DNA of 64,000 nt from Paractinoplanes bogorensis. GTDB taxonomy: Bacteria > Actinomycetota > Actinomycetes > Mycobacteriales > Micromonosporaceae. The notes under the pieces were generated by a model. The model ran no database searches, was not told the DNA's origin, and saw nothing but the letters and a program-made list of their open reading frames with translations. The position numbers and the translations under genes were made by a program. The stretch spans positions 124,001-188,000 of the forward strand of contig NZ_JAHKKG010000011.1 in NCBI RefSeq assembly GCF_018829635.1. Reading direction: 5' to 3'. Below are positions 16,668-23,705 of this stretch, one piece after another (position 1 is the stretch's first letter; each line of letters opens with the position of its first letter).

Positions 16668-19172
16668 TCAGCCCCGGGCGCGGAGCATGCGGCTCAGTTC
16701 GTCGGCGTATCCGAGCACGGTCTGCCGGACCACCGGCGCCGCCCCGGCCACGGCTCGCTGCGCGCGCCCGGGGAAGTCGGCGGTGACGCCGAAGCGGGGG
16801 AGCAGGCGGGACGAATAGACCATCGCCGGGATCATGCCGCCACGGTCCAGGCTGGGCAGCAGGCTCAGGTAACGCTCGCCGTAGCCGGCCAGGATCGCCT
16901 CCTGACCCGGTCGCCAGAACGCCCGCATGACGGCACCGATCATGGTGACCGGCACGCTCCGGTCCACGGCCACGGCCTGCCAGACCGCCGCCTTCTCGTC
17001 CGCGTCGGGCCGGGCCGCCCGCACCGCGAGGGCCCGGAACGAGGCATCGGGATCCGAATCGCGCGCGAGTAGATCCCGTACCGGAAAATCGGTCTGATCT
17101 CCCAGCTCGGCCCGGCGTTCCAAGACTCGCCAAGCCAGGTCGGCGTCACTGGTCAGCTCCGGGGCCAGCCGGTCGAGCGTGTCGAGCGTGGTCGCCGACC
17201 GGACGAGACCGCGCAACGCCACCTGACGGCGACCGGGCTGCTCGGCGAGTTGAGCGCAGACTGCGCGCAGAGTGTCCATGAGTGCGCGCCGGTGCGCGTC
17301 TCCGGCCCAGAACTCGGCGGCGTCGCCGGCCCGGCGCAGATACTGCTCGATCACCCCGTCGGACGTCTCGGTCGCGAGCACGGAGGCCAGGCAGCGCACG
17401 GCTTCCGCGGGCGTCGCCTCGCCGTTCGTGAGCATGTCCCACACCGTGGCCACGGCCACCCCGCGCGACACCGCGGTCGGCAGTGACCCGGCCGCGCCGA
17501 CCAGAATCGCGCGGTCGCCCGGCGACGGACGCGCGGTGATGAAGCTCAGATCCTCATCGTTGATCAGGTGCAGGTCGGCGCCGCCGGGCAGGTCCACCGG
17601 AGTGCGCGGTCCCCGCACGTCCACGGTGGTGAGCGCAACACGCACCAGACTGTCCGGGGCGTGCGCAAGAGTTTCCGCCGCGCTCGTCAGGTTGTTCGTG
17701 GCGTGCGCAATAGTGTCCGCGGCGCGCGTCTGGGTGTCCGCGGCGAACACATACGAACCGATGGCGAGCACCTGCGGCCGCGGGGGTCCGGCCGGTCCGC
17801 GACCCGACAGCGTCCCCTCCGACAGCACGAACCGATCGACCCCGGCCATGTCCAGCCAGCCGGCCCGCCAGGCGTCGAGGTCGCGGCCGGACACGGTGGC
17901 CAGGGCGTCGATCAGGTCCTGCAAGGTGGTGCTGCCCCAGGCGTGCCGGGCGAAATAGGTCTTCATACCGGCGACGAAGTTGTCCTCACCGACGTACGTC
18001 ATCAGCTGACGCAGCACGGCCGCACCCTTGGGATAGGTGATCTCGTCGAAGATGCCCGCGGCCTCGGCGACATCGCGCACCGGCTGGCGGATCGGGTGCG
18101 ACAGCGGGCCCTGATCGGACTGATAGGCGACCAGCTTTCCGCCCGCCAGCAGTCCGACCCACGCGTCGGTGTGCCGGGTGGCGTGCGCGGCCGCCCAGAA
18201 GCACGCGAACTCGGCGAACGCCTCGTTCAGCCACAGGTCGTCCCACCAGCGCATCGTCACCAGGTTGCCGAACCACATGTGCGACATCTCGTGCAGCATC
18301 ACGACGGCGAAGAACTCCTGCTCGGCCGGGGTCGGCGCGCTCCTCCGCAGGAACGTGTCCTCCCAGGTCACGCAGCCCCAGTTCTCCATCGCCCCGCCGA
18401 ACTCGGGCACGAACACCTGGTCGTACCGGCGTTGCGGGAACGGCCGTCCGAAGACGTCGCCGAAGAACTCGAGGCCCTGCGCGGTCACGGTGAAGATCTC
18501 GTCGGCGTCGCGGTCGAGCATCGGCGCCAGCGAACGCCGGCAGAACAACCCCAGGTCGTACCCGCCCACACTCCGCCGCACCTGGTGAAACGGGCCGGCG
18601 TTGACCACGCAGTTGTAGGTCGAGAGCGTCGGAGTATCGGGAAACGTCCATTCCCGTACGCCGTCACGCGCCTCGACAACCGCATCACCGCTGTTGGAGG
18701 TGACCGTCCAAGCCTCGGGCGCGGTGACCACGAAAGCGTGCGGTGCCTTCAGGTCGGGCTGATCGAAACAGGCGAACAGGTAGCGCGCTTCGTCGGGCGC
18801 GAACGTCGTCCACACGTACACCTCACCGTCGCCCGGGTCGACCGCCTTGTGCACGCCGGGGCCGTCGGTGGTGTCGGACTGCACGCTTTCGACGCGCAGA
18901 ATGTTGCGTTCGCGCAGTCCGGTGAGCGCCAGCCGGCCGTCCACCGGCGGCGGAAGTTGCTCGCCGTTGAGCGTTGCGGACACCACCGGCGCCACGCAGT
19001 CGGCGAAGGTCTGCGCGCCGGGTGAGCGGCACATGAACGTCACGGTCGACACGCAGGCCACGGCCGGGCCGGTGGGCAGGTCGGTGAGGTCGACCGCGAT
19101 GTCGTACCGCTCGACGGCGATCAGGGCCGCGCGTTCCACGGCCTCGGACTGCGTCAGGCTCCGGGGACTCAT
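16668..19172 (-). CDS. pepN: Aminopeptidase N, M1 family zinc metalloprotease
   Basis: From ATG 19172 the protein has 834 residues, the usual size for actinobacterial PepN. This start yields the family N-terminus SLTQSEAVERAALIAVERYDIAVDL, while 23 further upstream codons look non-coding. The exopeptidase motif GAMENWG is at about residue 261 and the zinc site HEMSHMWFGN at about 293, with the downstream Glu in NEAFAEF. The C-terminal half is the ERAP1-like helical domain. It removes N-terminal amino acids from peptides in the cytoplasm. A low-complexity Ala/Thr-rich insert (AADTIAHATNNLTSAAETLAHAPD, about residues 475-510) looks like a small internal expansion. It is single gene and divergent from the next ORF. 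Confidence 0.92.
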   Translation of the reverse strand: MSPRSLTQSEAVERAALIAVERYDIAVDLTDLPTGPAVACVSTVTFMCRSPGAQTFADCVAPVVSATLNGEQLPPPVDGRLALTGLRERNILRVESVQSDTTDGPGVHKAVDPGDGEVYVWTTFAPDEARYLFACFDQPDLKAPHAFVVTAPEAWTVTSNSGDAVVEARDGVREWTFPDTPTLSTYNCVVNAGPFHQVRRSVGGYDLGLFCRRSLAPMLDRDADEIFTVTAQGLEFFGDVFGRPFPQRRYDQVFVPEFGGAMENWGCVTWEDTFLRRSAPTPAEQEFFAVVMLHEMSHMWFGNLVTMRWWDDLWLNEAFAEFACFWAAAHATRHTDAWVGLLAGGKLVAYQSDQGPLSHPIRQPVRDVAEAAGIFDEITYPKGAAVLRQLMTYVGEDNFVAGMKTYFARHAWGSTTLQDLIDALATVSGRDLDAWRAGWLDMAGVDRFVLSEGTLSGRGPAGPPRPQVLAIGSYVFAADTQTRAADTIAHATNNLTSAAETLAHAPDSLVRVALTTVDVRGPRTPVDLPGGADLHLINDEDLSFITARPSPGDRAILVGAAGSLPTAVSRGVAVATVWDMLTNGEATPAEAVRCLASVLATETSDGVIEQYLRRAGDAAEFWAGDAHRRALMDTLRAVCAQLAEQPGRRQVALRGLVRSATTLDTLDRLAPELTSDADLAWRVLERRAELGDQTDFPVRDLLARDSDPDASFRALAVRAARPDADEKAAVWQAVAVDRSVPVTMIGAVMRAFWRPGQEAILAGYGERYLSLLPSLDRGGMIPAMVYSSRLLPRFGVTADFPGRAQRAVAGAAPVVRQTVLGYADELSRMLRARG

Positions 19173-19260
19173 GCGCCCGATCGTAGATATGTGTTTCGCC
19201 CGGCGCGCCCCGGTTAAACCGGACGCAGTGATCATCGTCAACGGATGCGAGGGATGACCA

Positions 19261-19851
19261 GTGGTCGTACTTCTGTCGATCTTCCTGCTCGGCGGGGCGC
19301 TGCTGGCCCCGCTGGGAATGCTCGCCCGGCGCCAGCACGACCGGGCCGGGGAAACGGCGCCGGTGCTGGCCGAACCGATCGAGGACCTCGCGGCCGAGGC
19401 CGAGGCGGTCGGTACGGCGGCGCAGCGGGCCCAGCAGGAAGCGGACGAGGTGCGGCACCGTGCGGACGTCGCGGAGTGGACCCGCGACCAGGCCGAATAT
19501 CGCTATCGCGAGGCCCAGTACGGCCCGCGCCCCGACGGCCAGGAGCCGTCGCGCCTGGTCGAGCGGGCGGCGTTGGACGCGTACGGGCGCGGAGAACTCT
19601 CGGCGTCCCAGCTGGACGCCATCTGGCAGCAGGTCCCCGGCGCGGACATCGACGTGCGCGACGACGCCGTCCGCAACGCCCGGCAACTGTACGAACGCGC
19701 AGTCGCCGACGCCGCCAACGCACGCCAGCAGGCCTACGTAGCCGGTGTGGCCGCCGAGGTGCTGGCCGAGGAACAGCGCGCCGCGGCCGGCGAGCTGTCC
19801 GCCGCCCGCCAGTCCGCCGGCGCCGGCCTGCCCAGCTTGTTCGCCCCGTAG
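19261..19851 (+). CDS. Hypothetical membrane-anchored coiled-coil protein, 196 aa
   Basis: The protein starts at GTG 19261, with GAGGG about 7 nt upstream. Residues 2-20 (VLLSIFLLGGALLAPLGML) form a single membrane helix followed by RRQ, suggesting cytoplasmic orientation of the rest. The body is Ala/Glu/Arg-rich and predicted helical (EDLAAEAEAVGTAAQRAQQEADEVRHRADVAEWTRDQAEYRYRE), consistent with coiled coil. No known domain is recognised. It is divergent from pepN, with their starts 88 bp apart. Confidence 0.65.
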   Translation: MVVLLSIFLLGGALLAPLGMLARRQHDRAGETAPVLAEPIEDLAAEAEAVGTAAQRAQQEADEVRHRADVAEWTRDQAEYRYREAQYGPRPDGQEPSRLVERAALDAYGRGELSASQLDAIWQQVPGADIDVRDDAVRNARQLYERAVADAANARQQAYVAGVAAEVLAEEQRAAAGELSAARQSAGAGLPSLFAP

Positions 19852-20443
19852 CAGCTGACGCCACCGCGGTCCTTGTCCGCCACGGACCAAACGAGCACCG
19901 TTCGCTCATCCGCAATGACCGGCTGATCGCCAGCCCCGTCGGTTGTCCACAACAGTCAAGAGGCGCCGCCCGGTCGTCCGCGGCGGGGTGTTGCGCGCTC
20001 GGTCAACTGTTCGCGGCGCGCAGTTGGGAGCGCCCGGCGATTGTCCGTGACGGCCGGTGGCGAGCGTGCAGCGGTTGTCCGCGGCGTGGTGTTCGTGCGC
20101 TCGGTCAACTGTTCGCGGCGGGGCAGTTGTGAGCGCTTGGCGGTTGTCCGTGACGGACGATGATGTGCGCCAAGCGGTTGTCTACTGCGGACGTTTCTAG
20201 CGCTTCGCCGGTTGCCCGCGACGGGCAGTTGTCCGCGACGGGCAGTTGTCCGCGACGGACAGTTGTCCGCGACGGGCAGTTGTCCGCGACGGGCAGTTGT
20301 CCGCGACGGGCAGTTGTCCGCGACGGGCAGTTGTGAGCGTCGGCGGTTTGGCCGCAACGGTCAGCTGTGAATGTCCCGGCGTTGCACGCGGCGGATGGTG
20401 CGTGCCGGGCGGTTGTCCGTGGTGGACGTTGTGGCGTTGGGCT
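19852..20443. other. 592-bp gene-free region rich in degenerate GTTGTCCGCGAC-like repeats
   Basis: No convincing gene is present; open frames on the minus strand here merely translate the repeats. Variants of the word GTTGTCCGCGAC or GTTGTCCGTGAC recur irregularly across the whole stretch and condense into the regular array at 20209-20335. A perfect actinobacterial DnaA-box word, TTGTCCACA, is at 19943-19951. Confidence 0.7.
20209..20335. repeat. 17-bp minisatellite array, about six full units
   Basis: The unit CAGTTGTCCGCGACGGG begins at 20226, 20243, 20260, 20277, 20294 and 20311, with one substitution (GGA for GGG) in the second unit and degraded partial units at both ends. Units abut with no spacer, so this is not CRISPR. 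It lies between two convergent genes. Confidence 0.92.
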
Positions 20444-20917
20444 TTATGAGCAGTGGCGGGAGACGGGGGAGAGCCATTCGGTCAAGGTGGGGCCGAGGGC
20501 CTTGTCGACGTCCTTGCTTGTCTTGATGGTGGCGAAGAACTTGGCGTCGGTTGACTTCTTGTGCATCGCTTCGGCGGCCTGTTTGCCGTCGGCCTTGAGC
20601 TGGGCGTCGGCGCTTGACGCGGTTGCCTCCTGCACGGCGGTGGCGAACGAGGCGAGCGTCTGCTGAGCGGTGGCGATCGTCTTGCGGTCGGCCACGAACT
20701 TGGTCAGGGCCTCGGCGAAAGGGGCCATGTTCTTCCCGTACGCCTGCCCGAGCGCCTCGCACGTCGTCCGGATCGCGGCCGGCGCGGTCGACGCCGCCGG
20801 GGCGGCCGCCGCGCCCGGGGTGCCCGCCGCCGTGCTCGCCGGCCCCTTCGCGGTGCCGCAGGCCGCGGCGGTGAACAGCAGGCCGCCGGCCAGCAGGACG
20901 GGAACAGTGCGGCGCAT
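20444..20917 (-). CDS. Small lipoprotein of unknown function, downstream of a CebR-type operator
   Basis: The 157-residue product starts at ATG 20917, preceded by GGGGGTG. It has a lipoprotein signal with lipobox TAAAC (LLAGGLLFTAAACGTAKG), so it should be anchored on the outer face of the membrane. After an Ala/Pro linker there is a helical domain (TTCEALGQAYGKNMAPFAEALTKFVADRKTIATAQQTLASFATAVQEA) and a C-terminal segment with a second Cys (SRHCS). No family is recognised. A strong promoter and a perfect CebR box lie directly upstream, suggesting induction with cellulose-degradation genes. Confidence 0.8.
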   Translation of the reverse strand: MRRTVPVLLAGGLLFTAAACGTAKGPASTAAGTPGAAAAPAASTAPAAIRTTCEALGQAYGKNMAPFAEALTKFVADRKTIATAQQTLASFATAVQEATASSADAQLKADGKQAAEAMHKKSTDAKFFATIKTSKDVDKALGPTLTEWLSPVSRHCS

Positions 20918-20957
20918 CGAGCACCCCCAGGATCGGAAGAGAACGGAACGACGGAGC

Positions 20958-20971
20958 TGGGAGCGCTCCCA
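20958..20971. promoter_or_regulatory. Perfect CebR-type operator before the lipoprotein gene
   Basis: TGGGAGCGCTCCCA is a 14-bp perfect palindrome identical to the known streptomycete CebR box controlling cellulose and cello-oligosaccharide genes. It lies 41 bp upstream of ATG 20917 and about 11 bp downstream of the predicted -10, overlapping the transcription start. Confidence 0.85.
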
Positions 20972-20981
20972 TCGATCCAGC

Positions 20982-21010
20982 ACGATACGACGCGGAAACA
21001 TAAATGTCGA
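20982..21010 (-). promoter_or_regulatory. Promoter of the lipoprotein gene
   Basis: Read on the minus strand, a -35 TCGACA (21010-21005) and a -10 TATCGT (20987-20982) are 17 bp apart. The CebR box follows immediately, which is the layout of a repressible promoter. Confidence 0.6.
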
Positions 21011-21037
21011 TAACGGTGCCCCGAGAGGCCTCGGAGC

Positions 21038-21056
21038 CAACTGGTCCAACCAGTTG
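21038..21056. promoter_or_regulatory. FadR/GntR-type operator, probable autoregulatory site
   Basis: CAACTGGTCCAACCAGTTG is a perfect 8-3-8 inverted repeat containing TGGTnnnACCA, the FadR-subfamily core. It ends 34 bp before the ATG of the FadR-type regulator, the expected place for self-control of the three-gene operon. Confidence 0.75.
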
Positions 21057-21090
21057 ACGGGTTGATGTGAGGGCGGGCACACTGCGGGGC

Positions 21091-21804
21091 ATGACGTTCG
21101 ATCCGATCGCTCGGCATTCCGTCTCCGACCAGGTGTTCGGGCGGCTGCGCGACGCCGTGGTCAGTGGCCGCTACACCGCGGAGGAGCCGCTGCCGAGCGA
21201 GCGCGAGCTCGCCACGCTGTTCGGGGTCAACCGGCACGCCGTCCGCGAGGCGCTGCGCCGGCTTCAGCAACTCGGACTGGTCCGGGTCAGCCAGGGCGGC
21301 GCGACCAAGGTGCTCGACTGGCGCTCGACCGCCGGCCTCGACCTGGCCATGACGCTGGCCGGCGCGCAGGACGTGCTGCCGGTGGCCACGCTCGGCCGCG
21401 ATGTGCTCGAAATGCGCGCGTGTATCGGGGCGGATGCTGCACGTTTGTGCGCGCTACGGGCAGAACCCGCCGCGCGCGAGGCGATCGCTGCGGCGGTGGA
21501 GGCGTACGGGAAAGCCGCTCCTGATCTTGATCGTATGGGCGCGGCCGACCGGGATCTGTGGCGGCGCATCGTCGAGGGCTCGGGCAACATCGCCTACCTG
21601 TTGGCCTTCAACAGCCTCACGGCGGGCACGCTGGCGATCGGTTCGGTGCCGGCCCACCGGCGTACGGCGGAACTGCTGGACGTGACCGCCCACCGCAACC
21701 TCTCGGAACTGATCGCCGCGGGCGACGCTCCCGGAGCCGAGGCCGCCGCACGCGCGCTGCTCGCCGTCCCCGTCCTGGATGAAGTGAGGAGCCCCCGCCG
21801 ATGA
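21091..21804 (+). CDS. FadR-subfamily GntR transcriptional regulator
   Basis: The 237-residue protein has an N-terminal winged helix typical of GntR (SVSDQVFGRLRDAVVSGRYTAEEPLPSERELATLFGVNRHAVREALRRLQQLGLVRVSQGG). A C-terminal all-helical FCD-like ligand domain follows (EMRACIGADAARLCALRAEP...HRNLSELIAAGDAPGAEAAARALL). FCD regulators usually sense carboxylic acids or related metabolites. ATG 21091 matches the family N-terminus; GTG 21067 is an alternative. The gene overlaps the next by 4 bp (ATGA), so it probably controls the hydroxylase and lysoplasmalogenase that follow, and itself through the operator upstream. Confidence 0.88.
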   Translation: MTFDPIARHSVSDQVFGRLRDAVVSGRYTAEEPLPSERELATLFGVNRHAVREALRRLQQLGLVRVSQGGATKVLDWRSTAGLDLAMTLAGAQDVLPVATLGRDVLEMRACIGADAARLCALRAEPAAREAIAAAVEAYGKAAPDLDRMGAADRDLWRRIVEGSGNIAYLLAFNSLTAGTLAIGSVPAHRRTAELLDVTAHRNLSELIAAGDAPGAEAAARALLAVPVLDEVRSPRR

Positions 21805-22631
21805 TTCCCGCCGTTCTCTATGCCGTGCCGGCGTTTCTGCTGCTCATTGTCATGGAGGTGCTGTCCTACCGGTTCCTGCCGGATGACGAGGAACGCGGGT
21901 ATGAGGCTCGCGATACCGCCACCAGCCTGTCCATGGGTCTGGGCAGTCAGGTGATCGGTGTGCCGTGGAAACTGTTCACCGCGGTCGCTTTCGCCGGCCT
22001 GTACGTGCTCAGCCCGCTCAAACTCGACCCGCACGACTGGTGGGTGTGGGTGTTGTTGTTCTTCGCGGACGACTTCGCCTACTACTGGTTCCACCGGCTG
22101 CACCACGAAGTGCGCGTTTTGTGGGCGGGTCACGTCGTGCACCATTCGAGTCAGTTCTTCAACCTGTCGACCGCCCTGCGGCAGAGTTGGACGCCGATGA
22201 CCGCGCTGCCGTTCTGGCTCGGGCTGGCGCTGCTCGGCATGCCGCCGTGGATGATCTTCCTGCAGCAGTCGATCAGCCTGGCCTACCAGTTCTTCCTGCA
22301 CACCGAGCGGGTCGACCGGCTGCCGCGGCCGTTGGAGTGGTTTCTGAACACCCCGTCGCACCACCGTGTGCACCACGGCTCGAACGATCCTTATCTCGAC
22401 CGCAACTACGGCGGCATCCTGATCGTCTGGGACCGGATGTTCCGCACGTTCGAGCCCGAGGGCGAAAAGGTGAACTACGGGCTGACCACCAACCTGACCA
22501 CGTTCAATCCGCTCAAGGTGGCGACGCACGAGTACGCGGCGATCTGGCGCGACCTGCGCACCGCGTCGACGTGGCGCGCGCGGGCGGGTTATGTCTTCGG
22601 GCGTCCGGGGTGGAAGCCGGCCGGCGCGTGA
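21801..22631 (+). CDS. Sterol desaturase / fatty acid hydroxylase family membrane protein
   Basis: The 276-residue integral membrane protein shows the eight-histidine di-iron pattern: HRLHH (about residue 99), HVVHH (about 112) and HHRVHH (about 189). These are embedded between hydrophobic helices (LYAVPAFLLLIVMEVLSY, WWVWVLLFFADDFAYYWF). Such enzymes use O2 to hydroxylate or desaturate lipids; in some relatives the substrate is an ether lipid. The overlap with the GntR gene and with the lysoplasmalogenase suggests a shared pathway in membrane or ether-lipid turnover, for example an alkylglycerol-type lipid. That pathway link is inference. Confidence 0.88.
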   Translation: MIPAVLYAVPAFLLLIVMEVLSYRFLPDDEERGYEARDTATSLSMGLGSQVIGVPWKLFTAVAFAGLYVLSPLKLDPHDWWVWVLLFFADDFAYYWFHRLHHEVRVLWAGHVVHHSSQFFNLSTALRQSWTPMTALPFWLGLALLGMPPWMIFLQQSISLAYQFFLHTERVDRLPRPLEWFLNTPSHHRVHHGSNDPYLDRNYGGILIVWDRMFRTFEPEGEKVNYGLTTNLTTFNPLKVATHEYAAIWRDLRTASTWRARAGYVFGRPGWKPAGA

Positions 22632-23566
22632 CTCCGGAGATTCCCGCCGTACGCCCGGACTCCGAGACGGCCGACGACGGTCCACGAGTTGACCCGGCTG
22701 CGGCGCGGGCGGGTGGCGACGGTCCGCAGGCTGACGTGGGTGCGGCGCGGGCGGGTGGCGACGGTTTACGGGTTGATTCGGCTGCGGCGGGGGGCGACCG
22801 TCCGCGCGCCGGTTCCGGAATGCTTGGCGCCGGTCTGCCGCTGTTGTTGTTCGCGGTGGCCGCCGTCGCCGAGGTGATCGCGGTGGCCGCGGACTGGACC
22901 GCCGTGCAGTGGGTGGCCAAGCCGCTGCTGGCTCCGCTGCTGATCTGGCACCTGCTGAGCCGGTCTCGCCCGGGCCAGGCGGTGATCGTGGCACTGGGCT
23001 TTGCCATGGCCGGTGACATCGCCCTGCTCGTGCCGGGTCAGGCGGCGTTCCTGGTCGGGATGCACTTCTTCCTCGGCACCCAGATCAGCTTGATCTTTGC
23101 CTTCGTGGGGTGGCGCCGGAGTCGACCCGCCCGCCCGGGGTCGGCCCGACCTTACGCGACCCGCAGCAGCCAAGAAGAGTTGTCCACAGGCGCGGCATCG
23201 TCCACAGGCGGCCTTGACGAGCGCCCCGGATTCGGTTTGCCGCGTGCGGGCGCGGCGTGGGTGGCGCCGATCGGCTACGGCGTGCTCTGGGTGGTGGCGA
23301 ACGCCCTGCTCTGGGGCCAACTCGGAGCGCTCCGCCTCCCCGTGCTCGTCTACAGCCTCGCCCTGGTCACGATGGCGGCGGCCGCGGCGGGTGTCTCGCG
23401 CCGAGTGGGGATCGGGGGCGCGTTGTTCCTCGTGTCCGACCTGCTGATCGGTATCGGCGCGGCCGGGCTGCGGGTGCCGGGGCATGACGTGGTGGTGATG
23501 ACGACGTACGCGGGAGCTCTGGTCTTGATCGTCACGGGGTGGAACCGGCGCGCGGCCGACGTCTGA
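22628..23566 (+). CDS. Lysoplasmalogenase-like YhhN/TMEM86 family membrane protein
   Basis: A GTGA overlap sets the start at 22628, giving 312 residues. From about residue 65 the sequence is a multi-helix YhhN protein: WVAKPLLAPLLIWHLL, 'FAMAGDIALL' and 'GGALFLVSDLLIGIGAAG' carry the conserved GD and SD residues. The family hydrolyses the vinyl-ether bond of lysoplasmalogens. The N-terminal 60 residues are low complexity from a 42-bp DNA repeat, and a cytoplasmic loop (about residues 160-205) is likewise expanded with disordered sequence; both are unusual for the family (about 210-230 aa). An alternative start at ATG 22820 would remove the repeats but has no ribosome site. Confidence 0.8.
   Translation: MTPEIPAVRPDSETADDGPRVDPAAARAGGDGPQADVGAARAGGDGLRVDSAAAGGDRPRAGSGMLGAGLPLLLFAVAAVAEVIAVAADWTAVQWVAKPLLAPLLIWHLLSRSRPGQAVIVALGFAMAGDIALLVPGQAAFLVGMHFFLGTQISLIFAFVGWRRSRPARPGSARPYATRSSQEELSTGAASSTGGLDERPGFGLPRAGAAWVAPIGYGVLWVVANALLWGQLGALRLPVLVYSLALVTMAAAAAGVSRRVGIGGALFLVSDLLIGIGAAGLRVPGHDVVVMTTYAGALVLIVTGWNRRAADV
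22691..22800 (+). repeat. 42-bp in-frame tandem repeat in the lysoplasmalogenase 5' end
   Basis: Units start at 22691, 22733 and (partial) 22775 and share the core GCGGCGCGGGCGGGTGGCGA. They encode 14-residue units of the form D-x-x-AARAGGDG-x-x-x. The repeat lies before the first membrane helix. Confidence 0.8.
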
Positions 23567-23584
23567 GCGGATGGAATCGGCAAG

Positions 23585-23598
23585 GAGTTTCGAAACTC
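23585..23598. promoter_or_regulatory. 14-bp perfect palindrome upstream of the cellulase promoter
   Basis: GAGTTTCGAAACTC overlaps the region just 5' of the -35 box of the GH5 gene. It resembles the GTTTCGAAAC-type sites of some actinobacterial hemicellulase repressors. The cognate factor is unknown. Confidence 0.5.
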
Positions 23599-23626
23599 TT
23601 GTCCAAGATGACGAACGCATTAAATA
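23599..23626 (+). promoter_or_regulatory. Candidate promoter of the GH5 cellulase
   Basis: A -35 TTGTCC (23599-23604) and a -10 TAAATA (23621-23626) are separated by 16 bp and lie between the palindrome and the CebR box. The AT-rich -10 stands out in this GC-rich context. Confidence 0.45.
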
Positions 23627-23633
23627 CTGTCGA

Positions 23634-23647
23634 TGGGAGCGCTCCCA
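23634..23647. promoter_or_regulatory. Perfect CebR operator of the GH5 cellulase
   Basis: TGGGAGCGCTCCCA is identical to the site at 20958-20971. It lies 59 bp upstream of the cellulase start and just downstream of the predicted -10, so binding would block transcription until cellobiose or a similar sugar is present. Confidence 0.9.
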
Positions 23648-23705
23648 CCTCCTTGCGCGACGTTGCGCTTCGTTCCCGATCCCCGTCCTCGATCCGGGAG
23701 TTCAT

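Noticed and set aside
16470..17072. 200-codon plus-strand frame upstream of and into pepN
   Set aside because: Most of it is antisense to pepN and the first part is promoter DNA with no coding character.
19943..19951. Replication origin suggested by a perfect DnaA-box word
   Set aside because: Only a single exact box is present and dnaA, dnaN or gyr genes are absent; the repeat core is two bases off the consensus.
20209..20335. Regular repeats suggestive of a CRISPR array
   Set aside because: The 17-bp units abut with no spacers and no cas genes are nearby; it is a minisatellite.
19956..20357. 133-codon minus-strand frame with repeated QLPVADNCPSRTTARRG
   Set aside because: The periodic peptide is simply the translation of the 17-bp minisatellite (three units make 17 codons); there is no ribosome site or conserved start.
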